Positions 43,972-53,060 are shown, counted from the stretch's first letter. The stretch is 53,343 bases of DNA from Oscillospiraceae bacterium (GCA_012729855.1 JAAYCI010000040.1:1-53343), one strand, 5' to 3'. A program made the numbers and translations. Notes: a model not told the origin generated them from the letters alone.

Positions 43972-45114
43972 TCATTCGCTGGCCAGCTTGTGCAAAAGCG
44001 ACGTACGGTTGCCAACGTGCAGCTTTTTGTAGATGTTCAAAATGTGGGTTTTCACCGTGTGTACGCTGATGTAGATCTCCTCCGAGATTTGGGCGTTGGT
44101 GTAGCCCTTGGAGATGAGCCGCACAATCTCCGCTTCGCGGTTGGTAAGCACGGCCAGCAGCTGCTGGTTGGCCCCGGAAAACAGGTCGGCCTTGCTGTTG
44201 CGGAAGATGAATACGATGTAGAGCGACTCGATTTTGCTGAGGTTCTTGTTGGGCGACACGAAGGAGCTGGAGTAGAACTCGAACAGGTTGCCATCGGCCG
44301 ACAGGGTGGCGGGCTCGGTCTTTTTAAGGAAGATGGGGCTGCCAATGTCGCGGATAACCTGCTGGATGTGGGGATACCGGCCGGCGGCATCAATACCCTT
44401 TTTCACCTTGGCGCCCGCGCCGCTGCCCAAGATGGCATCGGCAAACATTTCGGCGGCACTGTTGGCTTTGATAACCTGCAGCTTGTCGTTGATCATCACC
44501 ACGCCCAGGTCAAGCCGGTCGTAGCAGGCCTCGAACATGGTGCTGGCCATATAGCGCTGGCTGTTGCCAATGGCAATGGCATAGTGCTGGGTGATAAACC
44601 TGGCCAGCGTCTCAAACAGCGCGAAGTCATCCTCGGTGAAGTTGCCTTCCTCCGGCGTGTGGTAAACCGATATGACCCCCAGCTTGGTGTCCTGGTAGTT
44701 CAGGTGGATGACCGCCTGGTAGGCCAGATTGAACTTCATCAGTTGGCGGGCGTATTCCAGTTGACAGTACTGCTCATAGGGCATGATATCTTCAATGTAA
44801 ACCACCGTTTTGTTTTTCAGCCGCTGGGGCAGGTTTTTATAGCGGAATATATCATCCTCAAAGCAGTGCAGGTTGTAGTTGCGCATGGAAGCATCGCTCA
44901 GGTTAAGCGAGACATAATCGTTCAGCCAGCTGTCCATCTGCAGCTTCCTGAAAGCAATGTTGCGGGTGTTGATGGGGATGAACGTGAGGATATGGTGGCT
45001 GAAGTATTTGGAGATGAGCTGCAATACATGTTGGGGGAAGTTCAAATAACCGTCGGGCAGTTCATAGACAAAATCCAGCATGGCGGCAGTATCGGCAGGG
45101 TTTAGCTTGGCCAC
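43972..45114 (-). CDS. GAF-PAS-LuxR transcriptional regulator
   Basis: This 380-residue regulator ends in a LuxR/NarL helix-turn-helix (about residues 318-380, with LTNREAEIVRLISKGYTNAQ and TVKTHILNIYKKLHVGN). A GAF-like sensor (about 25-195) and a PAS-like segment (about 200-305) precede it. It has no receiver domain. The start is GTG 45114, seven bases after GGAGGAGG; the frame extends to 45249 without a site. It lies divergent from the CoA-transferase at 45248, which is the likely target. The same three-part layout occurs at 1411-2520 beside the SDR/E1/E2 operon. Confidence 0.85.
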   Translation of the reverse strand: MAKLNPADTAAMLDFVYELPDGYLNFPQHVLQLISKYFSHHILTFIPINTRNIAFRKLQMDSWLNDYVSLNLSDASMRNYNLHCFEDDIFRYKNLPQRLKNKTVVYIEDIMPYEQYCQLEYARQLMKFNLAYQAVIHLNYQDTKLGVISVYHTPEEGNFTEDDFALFETLARFITQHYAIAIGNSQRYMASTMFEACYDRLDLGVVMINDKLQVIKANSAAEMFADAILGSGAGAKVKKGIDAAGRYPHIQQVIRDIGSPIFLKKTEPATLSADGNLFEFYSSSFVSPNKNLSKIESLYIVFIFRNSKADLFSGANQQLLAVLTNREAEIVRLISKGYTNAQISEEIYISVHTVKTHILNIYKKLHVGNRTSLLHKLASE

Positions 45115-45247
45115 TTCAGAACCTCCTCCGGTGGGGAATAATAGGGGCATATCGTCTTGGCGGCTTTTGGGGCCGGCAGGCGCGGAAGGAATAAAGCCTG
45201 CAAGGCAGGCAACACAGTCAATACTAAAGCAAAAGAGGGAAGAAACC

Positions 45248-46543
45248 ATGGACTACAAGCAAATGTATCGGGACAAAACGGTAAGCGTGGAGGAAGCGCT
45301 TTCCAAAATCAAGAACGGCGACGTGATTTTCTCGGCGCTGGCGGCGCAGGAGCCGGTGAAGCTGCTGTCGAACCTGCACACCATTGCAGACCGCATTGAC
45401 AATGTGACCATTGACAACGCGATAGGGCTGAACAAGTTCCCCTTTTTGAACGACGAACAGTATGCCGACAAGTTCACGATAGACGGGCTGTTCTTTATGG
45501 CCCCTGCCCGCGACAGCCACGCCAAACGCCTTTTGAGCACCGTGCCCGGGCACTTGCACAACCAGGCCCTCCGCTGGCGCGAATACCACAAGCCCAATGT
45601 TTTCCTGGGTGCGGTTTCGGCCATGGACGAACACGGCTACATGCGTTTTTCGCTTAGCAACGTGGCCGAGAAGGATGCCGCGGAAGAGTGCGAGCTGGTG
45701 ATTGTGGAGGTAAACCCCAACCTGCCGCTGGTGTACGGCGATACCGAGATCCATATCTCCGAGATAGACTACCTGGTGGAAGCCCCCATGCCGGTGTTTA
45801 CGCTGGAGCCTGGAACCCCCAGCCCCGAGGAAATGACCATCGGCCAGTATGTGAGCGAACTGGTGGAGGATGGCTCCACCATCCAGCTGGGCATTGGCGG
45901 CATCCCGGACGCCGCGGCCATGGCCTTTATGAACAAGCGCGATTTGGGCGTGCACACCGAGCTGCTGACCAACTCCATTGTAGACCTGGTGGAGGCCGGT
46001 GTCATCACCAACCGGAAAAAGACCTACTTCAAGGGCAAAATGGTGGCCACCTTCGCGCTGGGCAGCCAGCGGCTGTATGACATGATGCACAACAACCCGG
46101 CGGTCTGCATCATGCGGGGGCCCTATGTAAATAACCCCTTCAACATTGCCAAGAACGACAAGATGATCTCCATCAACAGCGCTGTGGAGGTGGACCTGAC
46201 CGGCCAGATCGCGTCGGAGGCCATAGGCACCCGCACCTACAGCGGCAGCGGCGGCCAGAACGACACCGCCGAGGGCGCCATCCATTCCAAGGGCGGCAAG
46301 TCCATCATCGCGCTGCGCAGCACCGCCAAGAACGGCACCATTTCCACCATCAAGCCCGTGTTGTCGCTGGGGGCTGTGGTTACCATGAGCCGCAACAACA
46401 TCGACTATATCGTGACCGAGTTCGGCATTGCGCCCATGCGCGGCCGCAGTGTGGTGGAACGCATTGAAAACCTGATTGCCATTGCCCACCCCGACTTCCG
46501 CGCCGAGCTGCGGAAGGGTGTGGAGGCGTACAAAATTTGGTAA
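45248..46543 (+). CDS. 4-hydroxybutyrate CoA-transferase-like enzyme
   Basis: This 431-residue protein belongs to the acetyl-CoA hydrolase/CoA-transferase class I family. GIGGIP is at 215-220, and Glu238 in GVHTELL takes the position of the catalytic Glu of 4-hydroxybutyrate CoA-transferase (Glu238, from memory). The C-terminal segment DYIVTEFGIAPMRGRSVVER is also typical. It should swap CoA between acyl-CoA and a short carboxylate such as acetate or butyrate. ATG 45248 follows AGAGGGA. It stands alone, divergent from a LuxR-type regulator, and ends before a strong terminator. The physiological acyl group is unknown; butyrate metabolism is possible. Confidence 0.9.
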   Translation: MDYKQMYRDKTVSVEEALSKIKNGDVIFSALAAQEPVKLLSNLHTIADRIDNVTIDNAIGLNKFPFLNDEQYADKFTIDGLFFMAPARDSHAKRLLSTVPGHLHNQALRWREYHKPNVFLGAVSAMDEHGYMRFSLSNVAEKDAAEECELVIVEVNPNLPLVYGDTEIHISEIDYLVEAPMPVFTLEPGTPSPEEMTIGQYVSELVEDGSTIQLGIGGIPDAAAMAFMNKRDLGVHTELLTNSIVDLVEAGVITNRKKTYFKGKMVATFALGSQRLYDMMHNNPAVCIMRGPYVNNPFNIAKNDKMISINSAVEVDLTGQIASEAIGTRTYSGSGGQNDTAEGAIHSKGGKSIIALRSTAKNGTISTIKPVLSLGAVVTMSRNNIDYIVTEFGIAPMRGRSVVERIENLIAIAHPDFRAELRKGVEAYKIW

Positions 46544-46675
46544 GCCGGATATGTTCTACATTTCATTATAGCACACCCGGGCCGCGCTGTAAAAGCGCTT
46601 GGCGGCCATACGCCCAACAAAACCAATCCCATGTCCGTCCTTTTGTGTTGGCAACCACAATGGACACTCTATCGG

Positions 46676-46713
46676 AAAAACACACGCCTGCTTTAAAAGA
46701 GGCGTGTGTTTTT
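46676..46713. terminator. Bidirectional terminator after the CoA-transferase
   Basis: AAAAACACACGCCT pairs with AGGCGTGTGTTTTT around a 10-base loop, followed by CGTTTTG, between convergent genes. Confidence 0.9.
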
Positions 46714-46735
46714 CGTTTTGTAAAGCGTAGACGCC

Positions 46736-47362
46736 TTACTTCAAATTGCGGTAGTAAAAGACAGCCAGCTGGGTGCGGTCGCGCAGGTCCAGCTTGTCCA
46801 GAATGGTGCTGATATAGTTGCGCACCGTGCCCTCGCTGAGAAAAACGGCCTCGGCGATCTCGCGGTTGGAAAGCCCCTCGGCCACCAGGCCAATGATGCG
46901 CATCTCCCGCTCGCCCAGGCCCAGGGGCTCGGGGGCGGCCTTTTTGCCGGGGTCGTCCATCAGCTGGGGCAGGCGGGCCACCACCTCGCCCCCCAGCACC
47001 CGCTGGCCGGCGTGGGCGGCGTGCAGCGCCGGGATGATCTTGTCAAAATCCTGCTTGAGGATGTACCCCATGGCCCCCATGCGCAGTGCCCGCAGGATAT
47101 AGTCGTCATCCGAGAAGGTGGTGAGGAAGAGGAGCTTTGCCTCGGGGTCGCGGCTTAAAATAGCCTCGGCGGCGTCCAGCCCGCTCACACTGCCCATGCG
47201 GATATCCAAAAGGGCAAGGTCGGGCCGGTGCTTGAAGTAAAGATCGATAGCTTCCGCCCCGCCGGCGGCCGTGCCCAGCACCTGCAGGCTGTCGTCGGCC
47301 TGCAAAATGGTTTGAAGCGCCGCCGTTACCAGCGGGTCGTCATCGGCCAGAATCAGCGTCAT
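46736..47362 (-). CDS. NarL-family response regulator (LnrK-like)
   Basis: This 208-residue regulator has a receiver domain with Asp7-9, phospho-acceptor Asp53 (LALLDIRMGS) and a LuxR helix-turn-helix (about 143-205, with LSNREIAEAVFLSEGTVRNY). Its ATG 47362 follows GAAGGAG and its gene overlaps the kinase gene by 23 bases. The kinase is encoded just upstream on the same strand, and an ABC exporter lies divergently, matching the LnrJK-LnrLMN arrangement of Bacillus subtilis (linearmycin resistance). It should control that exporter. Confidence 0.92.
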   Translation of the reverse strand: MTLILADDDPLVTAALQTILQADDSLQVLGTAAGGAEAIDLYFKHRPDLALLDIRMGSVSGLDAAEAILSRDPEAKLLFLTTFSDDDYILRALRMGAMGYILKQDFDKIIPALHAAHAGQRVLGGEVVARLPQLMDDPGKKAAPEPLGLGEREMRIIGLVAEGLSNREIAEAVFLSEGTVRNYISTILDKLDLRDRTQLAVFYYRNLK

Positions 47363-48440
47363 GCGGTTTTTCTCCTTCCGCTTTGGGGATGGTGATATGG
47401 ATGCTGAAGCCATTTTGCCGCCGCACGGTGAAGCGCCCGCCCAGCGCCGCGGTGCGCAAGCGCATGTTCTCCAGCCCCATGCCGGTGGCGGCGGCGGGCT
47501 TTTGGGGCAGGCCCGTGCCGTTGTCGGCAATGGCCAGCTGGTAGAAGCGTGGGTGCTCCTGCAGGCTTATCTGAATGCGGGTGGCATTGGAATGCCTGGC
47601 GATGTTGGCCAGCGCCTCGTGGGTGACGGCGGCAAAGCAGGCTTTTACCGGGGCGGGGGCGTCGTGGCCCATGTCGTAGTTGAGGTTGGTGTCATAGGCG
47701 GAAAAATCCCGCAGGCTGCGGGCCACGGTTTCGTACAGGTCCACCGCGTCGTCCCGTAGGTCGTGCACGCTTTCCCGCACGCTGTTCATGGCCAGGGTCA
47801 GCGTGTCTTTCAGCTGCGTAAGCCCCTCGGCCACGGTGGGGTCGCTGTTCACGGTCATCACCGCGCCCACCTGCATCATGCTGCGCGCCAGCATGTGGCC
47901 CACGTTATCATGTATCTCCCGCGCAATGCGCCCACGCTCTGACAAGGTGGCCAGCTTCACATTGGCATCCTGCGCCTGCTGCAGGGCTTCGTTCTTCTGC
48001 GCCAGTGCCAGGTTGGCCTCGCGGGCACTGTCCCGCACCAGGCGGGCCTCCTGCTCCAGGGCATCCACCCGGCGCTGCAGCGCCCACAGCAGCACCGCCA
48101 GCCCCACCGTGAAGGCCAGGATGGCAATGTCCACCCCGGTATAGATTCGCATGGCGGCCAGCAGCCCGGCGGTGCACACCGCCAGCAGCGGCCACAGCCG
48201 TTTGGCCAAAATGTCGTACAGCAGCAGCGGCCAGAAGAAGGCGAACGGCGGAAATATAATGCCCAGCACCAGCCAGGCGGCACACACCAGCGCGGTGGCC
48301 CACCACTGGCGGAAATAGGCGCACAGGCAAACCGCGATGAGGGCGGCCAGCAGGGCTGCAATGGCGGTGGCGTTTACCCCGTGCAGCAAAAGCAGGGCCA
48401 GCCCCGGCAGGTAGAGCGCCAGCTTGCTCAGCCATTTCAC
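47340..48440 (-). CDS. NarL-type sensor histidine kinase (LnrJ-like)
   Basis: This 366-residue kinase has about five to six membrane helices (residues 5-120), a coiled-coil linker (about 120-165) and a HisKA_3 domain with His177 in REIHDNVGHML. The ATPase part shows TGMGLENMRLRTAALGG. No large sensing loop lies outside the membrane, so it probably senses a membrane-embedded drug or lipid. The start is GTG 48440, with a weak site. Its 3' end overlaps the regulator gene. A -35 TAGACT and -10 TATACT 18 bases apart lie upstream on the minus strand near 48495-48524. Confidence 0.9.
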   Translation of the reverse strand: MKWLSKLALYLPGLALLLLHGVNATAIAALLAALIAVCLCAYFRQWWATALVCAAWLVLGIIFPPFAFFWPLLLYDILAKRLWPLLAVCTAGLLAAMRIYTGVDIAILAFTVGLAVLLWALQRRVDALEQEARLVRDSAREANLALAQKNEALQQAQDANVKLATLSERGRIAREIHDNVGHMLARSMMQVGAVMTVNSDPTVAEGLTQLKDTLTLAMNSVRESVHDLRDDAVDLYETVARSLRDFSAYDTNLNYDMGHDAPAPVKACFAAVTHEALANIARHSNATRIQISLQEHPRFYQLAIADNGTGLPQKPAAATGMGLENMRLRTAALGGRFTVRRQNGFSIHITIPKAEGEKPHDADSGR

Positions 48441-48542
48441 CGCCTGCCACCGCCTTTCCCGCCACGGGCGTACCCATAGCGCATCATCTTTTACCAGTAT
48501 AGCGCAGGCTGTGGCAAAAAGTCTATCCGGTGCACAAAACAG

Positions 48543-48554
48543 TGACAGATGTCA
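48543..48554. promoter_or_regulatory. Inverted repeat in the Lnr-like divergent region
   Basis: TGACA-GA-TGTCA is a perfect inverted repeat between the divergent regulator/kinase genes and the ABC exporter genes, a plausible site for the NarL-type regulator. A GTGTACAC palindrome follows about 15 bases on. Confidence 0.5.
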
Positions 48555-48644
48555 TGCCGGTTGCTGACGGTGTACACTGCTGTGCCGCCGGGTTTTGCAT
48601 TATACTAACAGCAGAGAGCAACCCAAGCCACAGGAGGAACCCCC

Positions 48645-49598
48645 ATGGAAACCATTGTTTCGGTACAAAACCTGGTGAAGCGCTACAAAGACCTGATTGC
48701 GCTGGACCATTTCAGCCTGGAAATACAGGAGGGCGAGGTGCTGGGCCTGCTGGGCCCCAACGGCAGCGGCAAAACCACGGCCATCAACTGCATGCTGGCG
48801 CTGCTTACCATAGACAAGGGCGATATTACGCTGTTTGGCCAGAAGATGACGCCCACCAGCTATGCCATCAAGCAGCAGATTGGCATGGTGCCGCAGCAGG
48901 TGGCGGTGTTTGGCGAGCTGACCGTGCAGGAGAACATCGACTACTTTTGCGGGCTGTACATAGCCGAGAAGGCCAAGCGCAGGCAGCTGGTGGAGGAAGC
49001 CATCGCCTTTGTGGGGCTGGAGGATTTTCGCAAGTTTTTGCCCCGCAAGCTTTCCGGCGGGCTTCTGCGCCGGCTGAACATCGCCTGCGGGGTGGCCCAC
49101 AAGCCCCGGCTCATCATTCTGGACGAGCCCACCGTGGCGGTAGACCCACAAAGCCGCGCCCACATCCTGGCCGGCATCCAGCAGCTGAACCGCCAGGGCG
49201 CCACGGTCATCTATACCTCTCATTACATGGAAGAGGTGGAGCAGATCTGCACCCGCATTGTCATCATGGATGCCGGGCGCAGCCTGGCTGAGGGCACCAG
49301 CGAGAGCCTGAAGCAGATGATCAAGGTGGGGGAGACCGTGCGCATTGAGCTGGCTGGGATAAGCGGCGAAGACATGGAGGTGCTGAAGGGCATCCCCCGT
49401 GTGTACGAGGTGACTTTTGAAGACGGCCAGCTGACGGTGCGCAGCCGCCCCGGCGGGCAAAACCTGCTGCGGGTGCTGGACATCCTGCAGCAAAAGGAGA
49501 TTCCGTTCAGCCGGGTGTATTCCGACCAGCCCACCCTGAACGATGTGTTCCTGGAGATAACCGGCCGCCAGCTGCGGGACGGGGGTGAGGCTGAATGA
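48645..49598 (+). CDS. ABC transporter ATPase (LnrL-like)
   Basis: This 317-residue ATPase has Walker A GPNGSGKT (37-44), Q-loop MVPQQ, signature KLSGGLLRRLNIA, Walker B LIILDEPTVAVDP and H-loop SHYMEE. The signature has Leu after GG instead of Gln, a modest change. AGGAGG lies seven bases before ATG 48645. It starts a three-gene exporter operon with two ABC-2 permeases, overlapping the first by four bases. Likely function: efflux of a membrane-active polyene-like or lipopeptide compound. Confidence 0.92.
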   Translation: METIVSVQNLVKRYKDLIALDHFSLEIQEGEVLGLLGPNGSGKTTAINCMLALLTIDKGDITLFGQKMTPTSYAIKQQIGMVPQQVAVFGELTVQENIDYFCGLYIAEKAKRRQLVEEAIAFVGLEDFRKFLPRKLSGGLLRRLNIACGVAHKPRLIILDEPTVAVDPQSRAHILAGIQQLNRQGATVIYTSHYMEEVEQICTRIVIMDAGRSLAEGTSESLKQMIKVGETVRIELAGISGEDMEVLKGIPRVYEVTFEDGQLTVRSRPGGQNLLRVLDILQQKEIPFSRVYSDQPTLNDVFLEITGRQLRDGGEAE

Positions 49599-50722
49599 CA
49601 CGCCTTTATGCTTACCGCCTGCTGGTGATTTTGCGGGACAGAGGTGTTTTGTTCTGGAGTATTGGGTTCCCCATATTGCTGGCCACCTTCTTTTTCCTGG
49701 GCTTTGGCAACCTGACCAGCCGCACCGAGCGGTTTGAGCCCATTCCGGTGGCCGTGGTGGACAGCGGCGACGACGCCACTTTCGCCACGGTGCTGGAGCA
49801 GCTTGGCACCGGAGACGACGCGGTGCTAAAGCTGGAATACCTGCCCCGGCAGCAGGCCCGCCAGGCGCTGGAAGCGGGGAAAGTGGACGGTGTGATAGAG
49901 ATTGCCGGCGAGCTTTCGCTACTGTTTAAAGAAGAGGGGGTGCGGCAAAGTATCCTGAAAGGCATACTGGACCGGTATGTGCAGGTGCAGGCCACCCTGG
50001 AACACATTGCCGCCCAGAACCCGGAAAGCCTGCCCGAGGCAATGGCAACCCTGATGGATACGGACAGCATTGTAAAACGGGTATCTTTGTCGGGCGGCAG
50101 CCTGGATTACAGCCTGCAGTACTTTTACGCCCTGATAGCGATGACCTGCCTGTATGGTGGCTTTTCGGGGCTTACCAGCGTGATGATGGTGCAGGCCACA
50201 CAATCGCCCCTGGGCGCACGGCGCAGCATTACCCCCACCCGCAAGTGGGTGCAAACCAGCAGCGACTTTTTGGCCAGCCTGACGCTGACCTTTGCCGAGG
50301 TATGTTTGCTGCTGCTGTACATGCGGTTTGTGCTGGGCCTGCACCTGGGCAGTAACGCAGGGGGCATATTGCTGCTGTGCCTGGCCGGCTGCGCCTGCGG
50401 GGTGATGCTGGGTATGCTGCTGGGGGCACTGCCCCGCATTGGGGAGGGTGGTAAGATTGGCCTGCTGATAGCAGTGAGCCTGACGTTGTCTTTTTTAGGC
50501 GGGCTGATGTACACCGAGATGCGCCACATTGTGGAGCGCACCGTGCCGTTTTTAAACCGCATCAACCCGGTAAGCCTGATTGTGGATGGGTTCTATGTGC
50601 TGGATACCTACGGGGTGGGCCCGCGGTTCTGGTTTGACTTTCTGCTGCTATTGGGCATTGCCCTGGTGATGGGTGTGGTGAGCGTGGTGACCCTGCGGAG
50701 GAGGCAATATGCAAGTATTTAA
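49595..50722 (+). CDS. ABC-2 permease (LnrM-like)
   Basis: This 375-residue permease has one N-terminal helix, a long extracytoplasmic loop (about residues 40-170) and five to six helices in the C-terminal half. It contains RSITPTRKWVQTSSDFLASL near the first core helix. It overlaps the ATPase gene by four bases (ATGA) and the second permease by 14 bases, so translation is coupled. It pairs with the second permease as a heterodimer in Lnr-type systems. Confidence 0.9.
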   Translation: MTRLYAYRLLVILRDRGVLFWSIGFPILLATFFFLGFGNLTSRTERFEPIPVAVVDSGDDATFATVLEQLGTGDDAVLKLEYLPRQQARQALEAGKVDGVIEIAGELSLLFKEEGVRQSILKGILDRYVQVQATLEHIAAQNPESLPEAMATLMDTDSIVKRVSLSGGSLDYSLQYFYALIAMTCLYGGFSGLTSVMMVQATQSPLGARRSITPTRKWVQTSSDFLASLTLTFAEVCLLLLYMRFVLGLHLGSNAGGILLLCLAGCACGVMLGMLLGALPRIGEGGKIGLLIAVSLTLSFLGGLMYTEMRHIVERTVPFLNRINPVSLIVDGFYVLDTYGVGPRFWFDFLLLLGIALVMGVVSVVTLRRRQYASI

Positions 50723-51860
50723 AACCTTTTTCGCCGTTGTGCGAAAGAATATTGGGCTCATGTGCATGTATACCGGCATTTTTGTCGGCATTGCCATAAC
50801 CATGGCCAATGTGGTGCCGGCGGAAGGCGGCGCCAGCTTTCAGGAGACCAAAACATCTGTTACCGTGATAGACCGGGACAACAGCGCACTGTCTGCGGCG
50901 ATTACCAACTACCTGTATGGCCGCCAGACGGCCGTGCCGCTGGAAGATGACCAGAGCGTGCTGCAGGACGCGCTGTACCGCCGGGTAACCAGTTACATCC
51001 TGTTTATCCCGGCGGGGTACGAGCAGGCCTTTTTGGGGCAGGCATCACCAGAAATGGAGACTGCGCAGGTGCCGGATTCCTACTCGGGGGCCTATGTGGA
51101 CAACCAGGTGGAAAGCTATGTGAAAACCGTGCGCGCCTATACACAGGCCGGCTTTGGGCTGGAAGCAGCCTTGGAGGCCGCACAGGCGGACAACGCCCGG
51201 GCGGTGCCGGTGGCACTGACACAGACGGTGGTACAAAGCCGGGCGGGGGTGTACTATTTCTTCCAGTTTTTATGCTATGGCATGGCCATGGTAATGATAT
51301 TTGGCCTGGCGCCAGTGCTGCTGGCGTTCAGCCAAAAGGGCCTGGCGGCGCGTATGAATGCCTCGGCATTGCCGCTGCGTAAGCGCAATGGGCAAATTGG
51401 GCTGGGCGCGCTGGTGCTGGCACTGCTGTGCTTTGTGATTTATATGTTGATGGCCGCCATAATATACCGTGACGCCATGCTGGCCACCGGCGCGCTGATA
51501 TGCATGCTGAACGCCTTTGTCTTCCTCATTTTTTCCACAGCGCTGGGGCTGTTGATAGGCATGGTGAGCAAAAACAGCAACATGGTAACGGCCATTGCCA
51601 ATGTGGTGGTGCTGGCCATGTGTTTTCTTGGCGGGGTGTATGTACCAAAAGAGGTGCTGGGGGCCGGTGTGCAAACGGCAGGCAAGTTTTTGCCCACCAC
51701 CTGGTACATGCAGGTGGTGGATACCGCCACCACCACCACCGAGTTCACCCAGCAGGCCATGAACACCATCTGGCAGGGCATGGGTATGCAGCTTATTTTC
51801 GCCGCGGCGCTTGTATCGGTGGCACTGGTGGTTTCCAAGTACCGCCAGCGCACCGCTTGA
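50709..51860 (+). CDS. ABC-2 permease (LnrN-like)
   Basis: This 383-residue permease has the same layout as the preceding one: N-terminal helix, extracytoplasmic loop (about residues 45-180), then five to six helices, including GMVSKNSNMVTAIANVVVLA and a last helix ending in VSKYRQRTA. GAGGAGG precedes ATG 50709. It is the last gene of the exporter operon and ends before a strong terminator. Confidence 0.9.
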   Translation: MQVFKTFFAVVRKNIGLMCMYTGIFVGIAITMANVVPAEGGASFQETKTSVTVIDRDNSALSAAITNYLYGRQTAVPLEDDQSVLQDALYRRVTSYILFIPAGYEQAFLGQASPEMETAQVPDSYSGAYVDNQVESYVKTVRAYTQAGFGLEAALEAAQADNARAVPVALTQTVVQSRAGVYYFFQFLCYGMAMVMIFGLAPVLLAFSQKGLAARMNASALPLRKRNGQIGLGALVLALLCFVIYMLMAAIIYRDAMLATGALICMLNAFVFLIFSTALGLLIGMVSKNSNMVTAIANVVVLAMCFLGGVYVPKEVLGAGVQTAGKFLPTTWYMQVVDTATTTTEFTQQAMNTIWQGMGMQLIFAAALVSVALVVSKYRQRTA

Positions 51861-51885
51861 AACGCACATGCCTTGGGCGCTTTGC

Positions 51886-51920
51886 CCGGCCCCGGTGCCC
51901 CACCGCCGGGGCCGTTTTTT
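51886..51920 (+). terminator. Terminator of the Lnr-like exporter operon
   Basis: GGCCCCGG (51888-51895) pairs with CCGGGGCC (51906-51913), followed by GTTTTTT. Confidence 0.9.
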
Positions 51921-51923
51921 GGC

Positions 51924-51952
51924 TTGACATTTGCCGCGGCATACGATAAATT
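51924..51952 (+). promoter_or_regulatory. Promoter of tRNA-Ala
   Basis: -35 TTGACA (51924-51929) and -10 TAAATT (51947-51952) are 17 bases apart, about 40 bases upstream of the tRNA. Confidence 0.65.
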
Positions 51953-51990
51953 ATATTGGTAGCCTTTATGCGCGTGCTGCGCACGGGTAT

Positions 51991-52066
51991 GGGCGCGTAG
52001 CTCAGCTGGGAGAGCGCTGCGTTCGCAACGCAGAGGTCGAGGGTTCGATCCCCTTCGTGTCCACCA
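51991..52066 (+). tRNA. tRNA-Ala (CGC)
   Basis: A full cloverleaf of 76 bases with encoded CCA. The anticodon stem CTGCG/CGCAG holds the loop TTCGCAA, giving anticodon CGC, which reads the Ala codon GCG. The T-loop is TTCGATC. Two G-T pairs occur in the acceptor stem. Confidence 0.95.
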
Positions 52067-52123
52067 GAAAAACAAATCCGAACACGGTCTTCCCGGGCCG
52101 GAGATTCGGATTTGTTTTTTATT
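52067..52123 (+). terminator. Terminator of tRNA-Ala
   Basis: AAAACAAATCCGAA pairs with TTCGGATTTGTTTT around an inner GC hairpin, followed by TTTTATTT. Confidence 0.85.
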
Positions 52124-52150
52124 TGGCTAAAAGCTGGTAGTTGCTTGTGA

Positions 52151-52169
52151 GTATCATATATAATGATAC
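52151..52169 (+). promoter_or_regulatory. Inverted repeat before the membrane protein gene
   Basis: GTATCAT (52151-52157) and ATGATAC (52163-52169) flank ATATA; the repeat encloses a TATAAT (52159-52164). No -35 at normal distance was found, so an activator-dependent or operator-covered promoter is possible. Confidence 0.35.
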
Positions 52170-52229
52170 TATCTCTAAAGCACGGTTTGCAGGCCGGCAT
52201 TCGATTCATAAATCATTTGGGGTGTGAAA

Positions 52230-53060
52230 ATGGTACAGAACAGAAAAAATGGGGGAGGCCAGCCCTACAACCCTGCGCCATATGGCATATACCCCCCACC
52301 GCCGGGAGGGTGGGGATATCCACTGCCTCCCAGGGGAGGCAAAAAAGGCATTCGCACGGTTTTGCTTTTGCTGTTCATTCTTTCATTTTTCACGCTTTAC
52401 CTGGCATTGGCGCTGGCTGCAACAAGCACCAGCAATACCAATACAATGGTGGAAAACATGTGGATGTTTTTCCTGCCATTGCCCATTCCCCTCGCATCGC
52501 TGATACTGGGGATCATATATAAGAGAAAAGGGTATAAAGCAACAAAAAATATTGTTGTGGGAATTATTTTCACCGTTTTACTTGTTCTATATGGCTCATT
52601 TAGCTTTGTTTTCAGCGACATGTATTCACATGATTTCTCGTATGTAGATCGGATATCAACAAAAATCGGTTTTGATTTACCAGACAAGGGGGACATAGCC
52701 ACACAAGATTGGACAACGGGGGTACAAACGGCGCCAAACCCTGATACTGTGCGATACCTTGCTTCCAGCGACATTACATTTGCGGATAAAGCAGAAATTT
52801 CTGCGTTCAATGCTGAAATTTTGAAAAGTGAACAATGGTTGACTACTGTGAATACAACACTTATTGGTTTGGTGCCTTCCCTGTATTCCTATTTGCCAGC
52901 CTCTACCCAATACGACACTTTTATGATTTATAACACCGACTTAAAAACCTACAATACCATGCCGGAACGTTCGGGCACCTACAAGTATATTTTTATCGCA
53001 TATAATAGTGTGGAGGGCACCATGAAAGTGGGGGAATACTCTCTTGCTGTACATGTCTGA
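52230..53060 (+). CDS. Membrane protein with Pro/Gly-rich N-terminus, unknown function
   Basis: This 276-residue protein starts with a Pro, Gly and Tyr-rich cytoplasmic segment (residues 1-38), followed by membrane helices at about 43-64, 77-97 and 107-128. A polar C-terminal domain (130-276) follows, probably outside the cell. TGGGGTG lies five bases before ATG 52230; a GTG two codons earlier is possible. The AT-rich, lower-GC composition differs from its neighbours and may point to recent acquisition. No family was recognised. Ends at the terminator at 53106. Confidence 0.7.
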   Translation: MVQNRKNGGGQPYNPAPYGIYPPPPGGWGYPLPPRGGKKGIRTVLLLLFILSFFTLYLALALAATSTSNTNTMVENMWMFFLPLPIPLASLILGIIYKRKGYKATKNIVVGIIFTVLLVLYGSFSFVFSDMYSHDFSYVDRISTKIGFDLPDKGDIATQDWTTGVQTAPNPDTVRYLASSDITFADKAEISAFNAEILKSEQWLTTVNTTLIGLVPSLYSYLPASTQYDTFMIYNTDLKTYNTMPERSGTYKYIFIAYNSVEGTMKVGEYSLAVHV

